Assembly (NCBI RefSeq): GCF_037038585.1
Contig: NC_092523.1
Span: 48,687,501-48,751,500, forward strand
Length of the DNA stretch: 64,000 nucleotides
Source: Patagioenas fasciata
Lineage: Eukaryota > Chordata > Aves > Columbiformes > Columbidae
Direction: 5' to 3'
The notes under the pieces were generated by a model. That model saw only the letters and a list, made by a program, of their open reading frames with translations, searched no databases and was not told the origin of the DNA. This document shows, in pieces, positions 24,080 through 37,500 of this stretch. Both the position numbers and the translations under genes were made by a program. Positions within the stretch are counted from its first letter, which is position 1. The number at the start of each line of letters is the position of its first letter.

Positions 24080-24142
24080 GGCCGCGGTGTGAGGGGCTGG
24101 ACTTCCTCGTTGCCGTGGTGGTAGCGGCGGAGCCGGCGGCAG
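24080..24142 (+). other. HERC3: Probable untranslated first exon of HERC3
   Basis: A strong splice donor, GGCGGCAG|GTGAGC, ends an exon at 24142 inside the CpG island downstream of the CCAAT box. There is no useful ATG in it. It would splice to the acceptor at 28507, leaving 32 nt of further 5' UTR before the ATG at 28539. The 5' end given is a guess; only the donor is visible. Confidence 0.5.
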
Positions 24143-27100
24143 GTGAGCGATGGGGAGCGGAGTGGCGACTAGAGGACAGGGGGGCTGGGGACAGCCGCTT
24201 GCTTTGGGCGCCCTGCCCCGCTCGGTTGGAGCCCCGCCGGGGTGGATCTGAGCCCAGGCCCGTAGCGCTGGGTTCGGGCCGGGCCGGGCCTGGCCTGGCC
24301 TGGCCTGGCCGGGTTCGGGCCGGGCCGGGCCTGGCCTGGCCTGGCCTGGCTCGGCCCGGCCCGGCGAGTACCGGAGAAGGGGAAGCCCAGCTGCCAGGCG
24401 GGACCGGCGGTCGGGCTGCTGCTGGTCCCGGCACCGAAGCGACGTGAGGAGAAGAACGGGCAAGAGGCAACAGCGGCAGCGCGACGTGCGCGGAGCAGCG
24501 CGGCGGCATGGCGGAGCCCCTCGGCCCCCCCGCTTGCCGCCCTGCCTGGCGCAGGACGCGCGTCCCCGGGCGGGGCCTCCCCGGGCCGCTGCGGGAGCTG
24601 GGCCGGCAGCGAGGCTGCGGCTGGAGCCGGTCGGCGGTGCTCAGCTGCCATGGTGGGCAGGGGTGCGTGTCGCGGGGGACCGGCTCTGAGCGGAGTGGGC
24701 AGCGGGTGTCCGAGGCCGCGGCTGTCGCTCCCTGGCCCCGAGAGGTCGATGTCCCCGCGGAGCTCAGCGCTGGTTGGGGTGGGGAACGGGAGCAGCGGTA
24801 AAGTGCGGAAGCCGAGAAACCTGTGTCTGGGTCGAAGGCAGGGAGCTGTTCTTGCTGGGATTGCAAAATGGAGACGATGTGGGTCTTGTTGAGCTCTATC
24901 TATTTTTGAATGTTTTCCATGGGGACACCTCCACCTGAGTGTGTGTCGTTATACAATGGAAATGCTGTGTCTGCTTTAACTCGTTCATTGTTACACTTTG
25001 CATTCTCTTGCTGTGTAGCCTGGTTTATGTTAGGCATTGAGTTGGGGTAAAACGAAGTCAAAAGGAAGATGAAAATGGGCTTTGGAGGTTTAGTGGCAGA
25101 AAGAAGCAGTGAATTCCTCCATTATTGGGCAGTGCTCAAAAGGAGCACAGTTGCTAGCTGAAATCTCAGAAACAATAGGGAAGGAAAAAACTTGTTTATT
25201 TATGCCCTGCTAGTTGGCAGATCTCTCTGTTTAGGAGCATTTAGCTTTGAGTGTTGCTTGTTGCAAGCACAAACTTAATTAAGTTTACAAGAAACACTAT
25301 AGTTGTGGTTGCAGCTGTGGCTTTAGAGCCGCGGTCTGAAGAGACTGTATGTCATGATAGCTATTAAAAGAAAAAAAGGCAAATTAAAACGTATCCTGTC
25401 ATGATCTTACATGCAGCATGATTATTTCACCAAACCACCAGGGTTGTTTTCTCACTAAAGGATATATACTTAGTATGTCAGCTGAGCCTTATTATAGCAG
25501 AGGGTGGATGTTCTACCCGCAATAGATTTCCTCTGTGTTATTGCCTGCCCACACTAGAAACACTTTACATAATTGTATTAGTATAAGGAGGTATACAGTT
25601 TGTAGAGGTAGTTTGCAGTGTAATGTGCATTTTTACTTCCTTTGCTGATGTAAAAGAAGAGAAACTCCGTTAACCAGATTGGAAACAGAGCATGAAATTG
25701 TTGTTTGAAGCCTTGTTCGGTTTCAGGACACAGCTCCTACTTGAATACATGGTGTATTAAAATTTGCAGCAGCTTTTTCTAGGGGGAGAATAAAACCCAA
25801 ATATTAGTCCAGTTGTGGCTTTAAAAATGTGCTATGTCTTCAAAATAAGTAAATTAAAAATGTGCTTTACTATACCACTGGAAAATATTTGGCTGTGCCT
25901 GTATGCCCAAGTGGCAAGCGGCTACGTTGGTTTTCATCCTTCAGTGGAAAGCACTGCTCTGTCCTCTTGGAATATGGTGGCACAGGGATTTATCAGCAAA
26001 GTGTCTGGAGGATGGTTGTGGGATTCAAGGGAGATACTTTAAAAACACTAACCAAAAATCTAGTTAAGACCAGATTTTCTGGAGGGGATGTTGATGCCTC
26101 ATTCTCTGCCGTAGGGATTGTTAAACTTCAGGGCTCTTCAGAAAATCTGGTCACTAGCATGAATGAGAGTTGAGCTTCTCTGAAACATTATCCTATTGTG
26201 CATATGAATTACTGTGAGTTTGAACTCTTCCTGTTGTAAATAGTGTCATACCCAGACGAAAAACCATCATACCAATCATGTCACATCCCCCTGCCCATTA
26301 CAGAAACTTCTTGTGTGGATTAGGAATACAAGGAAAGTAATTAAAGTATTTTTAGCGTTTTAAATGAAATTAGTACTAGAAAAGATGACTGTAGTCTATG
26401 GGGAGCAAACCGTTCAGCAGCCCTTCTAGAAAGATATCCCAAATTAATATTTAGCTCATGTTGTACAATGTCGTTGTAGTTCAAGTCATACAAAGGTGAA
26501 ATCTCTGCAGCTCAAAGGCAACATCCATTTATACCAGCGGGGAATGTGCTCTTTGGATCTTCAGGTCTGCTGCTATTGTGCTGCCTATATCTTCACAACA
26601 AGGTAATTCCCCAGGCTTAAATGGCAGTCCCAGATTTCTGCTGTTTCAGATGTCAGTTTTGGAATGTTTCTCTGCCTTAGTGTTGTGACCTTCAGGGTGT
26701 TGCTTATGCTGTCCCTTTTTTTTTTTCTGAGATAGAACATGAAGTTCAATTTTACTATGTTCTATGGCATTCCTATTCTTAGTGTAAGAAATGGTGTATC
26801 CAGCACAGACGGTATCTTCCATCAGGCTTTTGTGCAGAGGGCAGCCAAGTACAGAGTGAAATCAACAACCAGATTAACAGCTGGACAGAGCCTTGAAATA
26901 TCCTGCTTTTTTCTCTGGGTGCTTTGGAGCTGGCCAGTGATAAGCACTTATGTGTATGTGAATGAATGGAGTTATGCTATAAAGGAGCAAAGCCTGTTAG
27001 AGATAAATGGGATTCATGGCATACTTAAGAGATCCTAGTAAAATTTGTGGTAGGAAATTGCGCCATTGATGAATTACAACTGGAACATCCAATCCTCTCT

Positions 27101-28506
27101 TCCCCCATCCAACTCAGCCCTGCCCCAGCAGAAGGGACCACACCTGACTGCGTGACCCCAGCTGACAGGCAAGGATAGTGGGGTAAGAGATGAGCACTCA
27201 TTGCTTAGGGCTTAGATTAGGAAAGGCTTTATTGCTAATACCTAGAGCTTGAATTAGCACCAGGCTTTGGAAACAGAGTGCCTGTGTTTCCTCTCTGCTC
27301 AGAGTGGGAAAAGGAATCTTGTTTCCTTGAGGAAACTTTGGGGCTTCAAGGGTTACCTTTTACTTTTCAGTCTTGTGCTGAGGTAGTAAATGCTGCTGCT
27401 GTAAACTGCCTTAGTTTAAAACTTGGCATGATGAGTCATAAGACTTTGTCTTGGATCTTTATATTTCTTTTTTTTCCCTTTCCTTTACCAAAAAAGCTTA
27501 ATCAGTTTCTGGTTCAAGCAGAGGAGTTTTTGATGTCTTGCTAGTGTAGCATGTTTAACAAATAACCCAAACCCACTGAGATTAGGAGTAACAATGGAGT
27601 GTTACTAAAATCTTTCCTATCCTTCTTCTGGAGTGAGAGCTGTTTCCCTCCCTTCAGCTTTTATTCATTAGCATCTTGTTGTTGTTATCAAATTCAGGCC
27701 GACTAGTACCTTGGGCTTTTTATATTGCTGTGTGTTTTTTCCTTCCCATATTAGCCCACTCTGAAATCCCTGACTTTTACTTAGTGCAGCACAGAAGATA
27801 ACAACTGACTGCTGGCAAGTTGTGTTAATGTTATCTGCCCACTGGTGTTGGGGACAAATTGTCAGTGTGCTGCTCCCTGTGAACTGTTTTCTGGGAAATT
27901 CCTGCTGCAGTTTAGGGGTGTGTGCATGTGTACACGCACATATTTGGCTTTCAAGCATGTGTTCAGTTGAACAAAATGCTTCTTAATCTGTATTTATCAG
28001 AAATAATACAGTTCCACATTGGCCAGTACACTGCAAATACCTATGCCTGTCTGGTCAGGATTAGTTTGACCACTGTTGAGATAATCTTTGAAGTTTTCCT
28101 TAGGCAGTGGCCCCAAATGTGACACTGTAACTCCAAAAATTCAGGTTTGGACCCATTAATCTAAAAAACATTGGAGTTGGTTGATTTTGTTTTTTGAAGC
28201 AGGGTGGTTTTGCTGAAGTAAAAGCTCAGGTCTGCTGAGTTTCAAAACACTTCTACTGCCATACAGATGGAGATGGCCAGGGCATGAAGATGCTGACTTG
28301 GTACCTGAGTTCTGAGCTGCCTTGGTTCTTCTTTGTTTGTCTGTGTCGCAGTGGAAATCCTCTTTACTGGCAGTCCACAAAACTGACAATCATGCAGGAA
28401 ATACCTTTTTGGTTGTTTATGCCTCCTGCTCTGAGCAGCTTAGCTGTATGATCACTTGTTGAGTACTTGCTTCATTCACTATCCCCTCCCTGTTTCTCTT
28501 GCCTAG
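24143..28506 (+). other. HERC3 5' UTR intron
   Basis: Between the probable first exon and the first coding exon. The first 700 bp belong to the CpG island and contain the 41-bp tandem repeat. The rest is AT-rich, and I see no gene, RNA or mobile element in it. Confidence 0.45.
24270..24351 (+). repeat. Tandem duplication, 2 x 41 bp, with G-quadruplex motifs
   Basis: Units 24270-24310 and 24311-24351 are nearly identical; the second diverges only in its last bases. Each starts GGGTTCGGGCCGGGCCGGG, which fits a G3N3G3N2G3N2G3 quadruplex pattern, and continues as four CCTGG pentamers. It lies in the probable first intron of HERC3, about 130 bp after the exon-1 donor. Confidence 0.85.
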
Positions 28507-28538
28507 GAAGGATACATGACTTGCGGAAAATAAAGAAA

Positions 28539-31500
28539 ATGCTATGCTGGGGTTACTCGTCTTTTGGACAGCCTGGGATAGGTAGCAACTTCCAGGTCAT
28601 CGTTCCTGAACCACAGGTATATGGATTCATTCATGACAGAAATGTCAAGGAGGTGGCATGTGGAGGAAACCACTCTGTGTTCCTGTTGGAAGATGGGGAA
28701 GTGTATACCTGTGGCTTGAACACCAAAGGCCAATTGGGGCATGACTGTGAAGGAAGCAAGCCAGGTAAGTCTGATTTTTTTTTCTTTTTTTTTAGATGTG
28801 TTTCAAACTGTCTTGAGGCTGGTGGTTTGAGAAGATGAGAGAAATTGCTTTGTGCTAATTGCACTGGAGCTGGAGCAGCTGACAGAGCTGAAGATCATGT
28901 GGGATAATGCAGTAATGATGCTGAATAATATTTGCTGGCTCTGAAAAGCTGAAGCTGAGCAGCATGGGTGGGGAGACAGGTCTGCTCAGTTTGTCTGGGA
29001 AATGCATCAAAACAGAGTTGAGCGCAGATGGTCTCATGGCAAATTTTGTTGTTTGGCATTATGCGCCCTTTTATAAAAGGGAAGAGAGGATCATGAGTCA
29101 CAAGTGTCTTTGGCTTTGTCTTTCCAATTGCACTGCACTGCATCTCTTGTTCAGTTATTGTTGGGAATTTTGTTGTTTACATCAAATAGGAGACCCATGA
29201 GTATAGTTGTGGAGAACAAACTCTATTTTGGCCAAGAGCGTTTATAAATTTTGTTTTGCCCTCTTGGAATTCTCTTGTCAACTTGCACCTTCGTGCTTTC
29301 TAAGTCTTCAAGGTCATTGTAGCCTTGTGTTCCCCAGACTAAAATTGCATTTTCATTGTGTTCTAATGGGCAGAACCTGTGTGTGCAGAACCACAGGCAG
29401 CTAATGCCTCTCCTTTCCATGGTGAAGGAGTAGTTTAATTGTGTATTGTTATTTTAAGAAACCCCGAAGCCTTTCTTATGGACCTTCTTTTGAATGTTTG
29501 CCTTGCAATTTACCTTCCATTAACTGCTTTGTTTTGGCAGGTGGTGAAGATACAGGTATTTCTGTTTCCATAATATAATAAAATATACTAAAAATTCCTC
29601 CATGGGTAATTAGAGCAATAAGGTGTCACCTTGCCTCAAACTGCAGGCCACCCTCTATAAGGCTTGGGGCTTCTGTAATGTACCTTATTATTGCACAAGG
29701 GACATGAGATGTGTACAAAATAGCCACAGTTCCCCATGTATTATGTGCAAATCTGACCTGACTGATTCTACTGCTCTTTTTTTTTCTGTCACTGTGTCTT
29801 TTGTTCCTCTTTCTCAAAATCGGGTGGTAGGTATTGGGTGCTGGATGTTTGTGGTACTGAATTAGAGGAGCTGACCTTTAATCTGGCTTCTCATGCTTTT
29901 CCTACAAGTGGTTTCCAGGCAATTACTAAAAAAGGGTGGGATTATCAGGAGTGCTTAAGTCTTCTCTGTGCACAACCACTGTTTATCTTCTGAGGATTTG
30001 TAAATTTAGGCCCTGGAGTAAATGTGATGCTTAGTAAAAGGAAGCCAAGCCTGGTGAATTTTCCGTTCAACCTGATGAGGATAGTTCATCCTGCAAATAT
30101 CCTAACTGGCTGCATGACTCTAGTGCAGAGGCCTCAGAAATTCGGTATTGTTCTAAGTGCTGTGAAGATGTGTACTCTGAGAAACATTGCTGGGCTAGCC
30201 TTCAGTTACCCAGGAAATAAAGCATAAGATAATAATGAAAATGGAGGCTTCACAGTGAGTAGATCATCAAGCTGAAAATGGATCTTGTGAATCCTAAATG
30301 CTGAAGTGTAGACTTCTAGCAACTAGGTAATCCTTCCTTCAGTGAGGGCTGCAGAAGAGGGGCAGTCTGAGATTTGGAAATAGAAATAAAAAGTTATTTG
30401 GATTTGATTCCAAGTGTCTTCCTTCTACCCCTCAAATTAAAAGACTGTCACTAAACTGTGACAGCAGCTCCCATTTACTCTGCAGGTTTAATTTATTCTG
30501 TCAAAGGTTGTGCAGTGCTGCCTTCTGAGGAACCTGTGACCATCCTTGAGAAACTTTCTCTACCGACACAGCACTACTGGCTGTCTTGCAGCTGCCTTTT
30601 TCCAGGCTCTGCTGGACAGGGCAGTGTGGGCTGAGCCTCTTGTGTTTACTGCCTCGTGGCTTGGTTCTGCTGAGCTCCTGAGGGCAGCTGGAAGCGGCTG
30701 ACCTCTGCCCAGCTGTGGGAGTGAGCTGCATCTCCTGCTGTGGGACACTAGGACACAACACTGACTGTCGCCTTCAGGCAGCTGAGCCCCCTCTAGACTT
30801 CAGAAATGCTTACCATGGCCTGTAGAGCGGCTTGGTTGTGTGTCATTTTAATGTCTTGACATTATCGTATGCAAGGGGGTCTTCAGCCTTTTGAAACCTG
30901 TATAAAAATGCTGGATGACTTCAGAGGGGTGGAGTGATCTCCTTCCTGCTGCCAAGGTCCATGCTCCTAAGAGGAAACTCCCTTTTCTCTCTCACTTTGT
31001 GTGTACATGAGCCTTATGCTGCCAGCACGCTAAAAGCTTCAGTTAGTGTTTTGAGAATGTATGATCATGTTGTTTAATCAGAGATGGTTATTTCTCAGGA
31101 TTATGTCTGCTTGTGAATAAAATTCTGGGACCTAATAATGCACTGAACATGAATCTAACCCTATTCTCCTTGCAAGGCTTACAGGTTTTACCAGTGGGAG
31201 AAGAGTTGTTATATTTGCAGGGAATGCTTTGACGACTTTGCCTCCCTTTCTTCCCTTACTATATATTCCAAATATTTTTTTTTTTCTCTTCTGCTGCTGC
31301 CCACTTACATATGTCTGTAGTTGGAGAATTCAATTTTGCTTCTCATTCATGCTGGTCACAAAAATGTGAAACAGTGGCACAGAATTGTTTCAGCAGTTCC
31401 TCTTAGAGGAATCCTTTAGAGAGCACCTTTTGAAATGAAAGAAAGGTGTTAATTATAAAGCATTGTTTACTGTCACATCAGCTGAGCTTGTGGATTTAAT

Positions 31501-34500
31501 GCAGAGACATGATAGCATCTGGTGTAGTGATTCTTGTCCCTCTCTGCTACAGGGAACAGAAGTTACTGGGGGAGTTCATACCACTGAAAGAGTACAAGTC
31601 AACAGAAGTGCCCTTTCCTTGAATTTTACATTGCGGTAGTAAGAGTTAAGATGTCTAAGAAGTTTATACTAACTAAAAGAATATTAATTTCAACTAAAAG
31701 CTAACAGGCTGTGGTTGCTGCCAGCTCCACATCCCTGAGCTAGGATAATACCAGGTGTGCCATTCCTATGGGCTCCACCAAGAGCCATGTCCCCACAGTG
31801 TCACATTACCATTTCATTCTTTTTTTGAATTGTGGTTGTTAGCAAGCTACTTGAGGAGTCCCTCCCTGTCACAAATGGATACCTGGGTTTGTTCATATTG
31901 AAATGAATGATTTTGCTCACCTTTTTTGTTTTTCTCCTCCCCTGAAACATATAATTGGTGTTTCTGCAGTCACTTGGCAGAGATGCAGAGGGGGAGCTGC
32001 TGTCCCATTGTTCTCTTACCATGAACATAGTTAATAAAGCTTCTGTCTGACCTGTCTTAATTTTTACCTGTGTCATAATGCACTTGGAATCCCCAGAGTT
32101 TCTGACAATGCCTTAGGAGAAGCAACCTGGCAATCTTAGTTGTGACATGTTGAGCCCACTCCATACTTCTGTTCTGCAAAATCAGTTTGAGCTTGTATTA
32201 ATTTCCTGAGCATAAACAGGTGTTAACAGGTGTCTCTTAATGGGAAGTGATGATTTTGTATGGCAATAGTTTTAGAAAGCAATACATTTATTCTCCGTCA
32301 CTATATGTAAATTTCTACTTCTTCAGCCCTGTAATTTCATTTGAATTGATTTTCTTCAGGTCTGACGTGATGTCTTGACTCCCTGTGACATGTTTTATCT
32401 GAATGTGCATGCATATACTGGGGAACAAAATACAGGCCCAGGTAAAGGTTCTCTTGAGATTTGTGCTGAATTACAGAGGAGTGTGAAATAACTAACTGGT
32501 TGTAAGCCACTTGTAAAGCATGTTTGAATCTGAGATTTGGAACTTGTGTTCTGGTCTAGAGATTTTTTTTTCTCTGAAAGTGACTTGAACTTCATGTGAC
32601 TTCTGCTAGTGAGAAAACTTGGGCTTTGGTAATTAATGTCTCAAGAGAGTTACAGGAAAATGTCTAGTCCCAAATTTGCCTTGAGCCTTTCCTCTGGTAA
32701 CATACAGCAGGCAAACCCATGCTTTTTTACCAGTTTCCTGTCTGGATGCAAATGTGCAGGGTAGTATTGCTTCTGTGTGCATTGTGGAATCTATCTGCCC
32801 ATAGCTGCAGGGCTAGAAGTACTATTGATATGTTTGATCTTTTTTTCAAAAAGCAGGAAAAAACCCCACCAAAACAAAAACCCACTACATGATCCAGATC
32901 CCCCTGGACTCTGAACTCAGTGGCCTTTTCAGACATAAATCCACTTGTCCTGAACGTCAGCACATGGTTACAGAGACCTTGGTGCTCACTGTGGCATGCC
33001 TGTTAATCATAAACCCTGTAACAGCTGAGAATTCAGATGCACAACTTGCTTGGAAGGACAGTCTGTATGGATTTTCCTCTTTTAGCCTCTTCCTGCTGGG
33101 TGGGATGTCAGCCAGGAGGCCCCGGGTGCTCAGGAGGAGAGGTAGCAGGGCTTGTGTTTGTGGGAAGCAGCCGTGGAAGTGAGCAGGTGGTGAATGAGGA
33201 GGTATGGCTGCTGCGTTGAATAGGTAAGGCTGAGAGCTGCTCTCATGTGGGATGACAGTGGCAGGAGAATGGTTAGTTTCCCTTGCCTCCTTCTTCTTTG
33301 CACAAGGAGGGAAACAAGGAAGAAAAGAGCTTAAACATCAGCAACTCCAGAAGGTTCCACTAAACAGGCTTTTCATGAGGATCTGAGACAGTTTTGTCAT
33401 GGAGCTGAGGCTCAGCATGCTGCTATTGCAACACTTTCCAAGTGCTGTGGTCTGGGAGAGTCCTCCTTCACATTCATCACATTTTCTCTATGCTCCAAAA
33501 GCAAATTTTCATGCTCTAAAAGATGTAGTAGAGGCACGGCAGCCCTGCTTGTAGGCATCAGTCTTGCCAAATTCTGGCAGCATGTGCTTGAAAACAAGTG
33601 TGCTGAGGGACCTGGGGGACAGAGAGGCACTTCAGAGTCAGACCTTTGGTGCTGGCCTGCAGCAGCTGACTTTAAACCAGAAACATAAATTGCATCTGAA
33701 TCCTTCCTTTATTATGTTTCAGCATGTATTGTAAATCTTATTTGTAAGAAGAGTTAGATTAAACTGTCTGCCTCTTGGAGAGTCAGGTATGTTCATCGGT
33801 GCTCATCCCTCTCCCTCCTTTGATTGCTCACAGGATCTGACCCAGCTGTTTGAGGTTGTTATGTCTTCACTAATGACTGCAGCAACATCCAGCAATCTGG
33901 ATTTGTATTGTGGTGTGTCCATCTCAGGTGAATTGGTGCAATTTAGGCTTCAGGATGATTTTTACATTTCAAAATTAGAAGACTGGATTTAAAAATTACT
34001 TTCCCTTTATCTTAAATATGCATATGTTGCATTGAATTGGTTGACCAGGGGCTCAGAATATTCCAGATATTTGTAGTAGGCTGTTTTAAAATGTATGTGG
34101 TTTGGATCATGAGAACTGACTTCTACCAATACTCTCTGAGACTGAAGAATTAGGAGAGCCTAACCTGAAGAGACATAAGGCTCTTTAGGAGAGCCTAAAG
34201 CAGTAGAAATCTGGCTTCTCGTCAGTATAGAAACTCATAGTCTGAGTCTAAAATGGTTGTAACATGTTCTCTAAAATGTGCTGTCTCTAAAAATGCATGT
34301 ATTGTTAAAACCACCAGATTTCTCTCTTGATTTCACTTTGAGGTGTGAAAACAAGATTGAGCCCAGTGAAGCGAGGCACTGTTGGTGGTAGTGGTTGGTG
34401 GTTTGTTGTTGTGTGTGGGGTTTTTTTTGTGTGTGTTGTTTTTTTTTTTTTTTTTAGAGTCAGTACAATGTGTTTTACTGAGGACATAAGGGACCATTTT

Positions 34501-37500
34501 CATGTCTTCTGTCTCAAAAGGCAGAACTCCATTAGGAATGACCAGCTTTTTGCCTTTTAATGGGGAATTTGTAGAGTAGTCTAGCACCCTAAACTTCCAT
34601 TCTTCCATTTATCTTGGTTGTATCATTTTTGCATTATGTACTATTCATAGGTTTTCTGAAGGTGCAACAGAAATAAAGGCTGTATGCGTGCCTGGCTTGG
34701 AAGCAGCATGAACACTTGTGTTGGCATGGCGTGTGGCACTAATGACTGTCCCCTCCTGCAATCACACTGAAGCTGGAAGGTGGGCTCAGGATAAAATGAG
34801 TGGGTAATTGTGTGTGGTGAGGTAAAGGGAGAGGGCAGGAGAGAAGCTGGAAGCCGTAGATACAGGTTTTCTAAATGCCCCAGACTTTCTGTATTCAGAA
34901 TAGTTGTCTGTGCTAGACAAAAGTGATGACTTGATTAAGCTGAATGCATAAGTAGGGCTGATAATCCCAGTTTTTAGGAGAGATTTCAGTAGTTTGGTGA
35001 CTGTTGATGCTGGAATTTTGTTGTTCTTGTCTTCAAGATGGGACATAGCCACAGATGATAGGCTGTTATTGGGCAGCTTTTGTATAGGTGAGGATCTGAA
35101 ATACGAAATTTCTCCGCACCAATTCCAAAAATTCTATTCTCATTCCAGTAAAGCAGCCCAGGGGCTTTTTGTCACTATGGATAGCTTTTCCCTCGCCTTA
35201 GTGGTCTCTGTTTCCTTTTTGCATGAAAACACGTAGGCATGTGTTTTGCAGTAACAAAGCCTGAGTTTGGTGAAGGTAAATGTAAAGCATCCTGTATTAT
35301 TTGATCTTGAAGGCTTACTAGAGTGTGTGGGTATCTTCAGGATGCATGTCCCCTTTTCCATTAGGATTTACTTGTTTTTCAGTGTGCAACTATTATATGG
35401 AAAGACTGTTTTGATTCTAGCTTGTGGTATATGCTTACTTTCTTGTCTGTAGACATTAAATCTGCCAGATGATGCCTAACTATGTCTGTGATGATTTTAA
35501 GTTTGACTCGGTCAACATTAACCAGCCTGATACTCCTTCTTAAGCTGTATTGGAAAGGAGAATTTGTTTCAAAGATCTTTGTGAAGCTTCTTTTTAGAAA
35601 TCAAATATTTTTGACACCTAAGGCTACTAGCAGGAAACAGCTGTTCCTACAGCAGAGCTGTGAAGAAATGCTCATGCTCTTTATACCTGACTTGCCTTTT
35701 AAACAGCTGCCTGCCTACATAAACTTGCCAAAAAGGAACATACAGAGGCTCATATCTCCTTTTCTCAGAGTGTCTTCCAATCTTACAGTAGAGAAAATTA
35801 ATAAATTTCTGTAAATGTTCATTAGGACTACATTAATGACCTCCCTTTCCCAGTCACCCTGCTTCTTTGCAGTAAGGTATTTTCAAGCGGTATTTGTGAA
35901 CCTCATGGAGATGTCACCGAAAGCAAGGGCAAGGGTGCTGGACTGATTCTGCACTGTGCAGGTGTGACTTTTCGGGAATGTGTGGCATTGTCCTGCTCGC
36001 ATGCAGATCACTGCGGGTTTTAAATAAACGGGAACAGAGTGAAGAGCACACCAAGTGCTTTTGAAAATCACATGGTACTTTGTCACAGCCTGGGGCTGCC
36101 ATAAGTGACACTCCCAAGTGCAACTACCTAGAAAATGTAGCCTCCCTTCTAGAAGAAAGTGTAAAATGCCCATGTGAAGGCTAAATACTTCCTCTTGTGC
36201 AAAACTGCTCCCATAATGTGAAAAGATGGCAAACCAGCACCTATCCAGAGGCAAAAAGTGGAGCAAAGCTTTTCTGGCTTGCTTGCAGTGTGCATGGAAT
36301 ACAGCAATGCTGTCTGAGTTGTGGGAGCACAGAGGTGCTTCACTTTGAGCCCTCTGCTCAGACAGCTGCTGTGGAAGGACACTGGTACAGCAGCGATTTG
36401 CAGGGTTGAGCACAGCAGATGAATAATAGTCAACTCCTGCCTCTTGGGGCAGTGGTTTGCTGCCTGGTAAAATTGAGGCCGAAAGGCAGGCTGTAGATGT
36501 TCCTGGGTCTTTGAGCTTTAAATCTGTTGTGGTTCGCCAGCATGTGTGCTGGATGGGGCTGCGTTAAGGCTGCTGGGAAGTGAGCAGTGCTGTGTTTTGG
36601 GGAGCACTGCAGGGAAGAAGCAAATAGATCTCTCCTTCTTGCAGTGCTAGGAGGTGAAAGTGCTGATTTTTAAGCAGAGCTGTTGATTTTACGCTGGTTG
36701 CCTTTTGTGTTTATAAGGTTGACTCAATAGTTGCCACAGGACTATATTAGCTACTCCATGTGTCTATGATGGGCTGCAGTGAAGGGCTTATTATTTCTTT
36801 TCCCTGATCTGCTATTCTTGCTTATTGCCATTGACATCTGTCACTGCTCTAAAGATTGCTGTGCCCTTGCTTGGGATTTCTCAGGCCAGAATGCTGCTTT
36901 GCACTGTCTAGTACCAGCACATCAAATCCAGTATCTATGCACCAATCTCCCCAGTTCCTCTTTTCACTTCTAGCATCCATCCTCAGCACATCACCCTGAA
37001 GTCCAGTGCATCCTGCCCATGCTGGAGTTGCTGCCCTGGAGCTGTGGCAATTTTCTGGGGTGTGCATGGTGGACCTTGAGGGTTTCACAGCAGCCACAGC
37101 TCAGCCGCAGCTTCTGTGCTGCCTGTGGCCAGCACACCTGGCCAAGTGACCACTCTTTGCAGGAGAGGAAAATGGGCTCTCTCTGGGTTTTCTGTGTTTC
37201 TTTCGCAAGTCTTGGTGCTTTCCCCCTTTGAAAGAGCTGCCCTTACTTGTTTACCTCTGGGATCTGAAGGTGGATTCTTCCCACTGCCAGCTGATGCCTG
37301 CCAGACTGAAGCCTTCTCTGCCCAGGCCTTTCCAAGATTCTCTGGCTGGCTGCTGGTCTGCCTATGGCTTCTCAGAGATGTGCTTGGAGAGGCCATGTCC
37401 CCTAGAGAAAAGGCAGTGATGTGGGGAAGTAAAAGACTTTCTATGGCTATGTCTAGAGGAATAAGTTTGCTTTCTCAGAGTACGTGTCTGCTTTCACAGC

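Larger units (their letters stand above)
23500..24880. promoter_or_regulatory. HERC3: CpG island / promoter of HERC3
   Basis: Sequence from about 23500 to 24880 is dense in CpG and GC boxes, between AT-rich flanks. It ends about 3.6 kb before the first HERC3 coding exon and overlaps the probable untranslated first exon. This is the usual arrangement for a broadly expressed vertebrate gene. Long open frames on both strands here come from GC richness and are not called as genes. Confidence 0.75.

Noticed and set aside
24066-24866. 266-codon minus-strand frame and several shorter plus-strand frames in the HERC3 CpG island
   Set aside because: Stop codons are rare in such GC-rich sequence; the translations are low-complexity Pro/Ala/Arg-rich, partly from the 41-bp tandem repeat.
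35883-36413. 176-codon minus-strand frame in HERC3 intron 1, and the 156-codon frame at 39716-40186
   Set aside because: Both lack recognisable domains and biased codon use; frames of this length occur by chance in a 16-kb intron.
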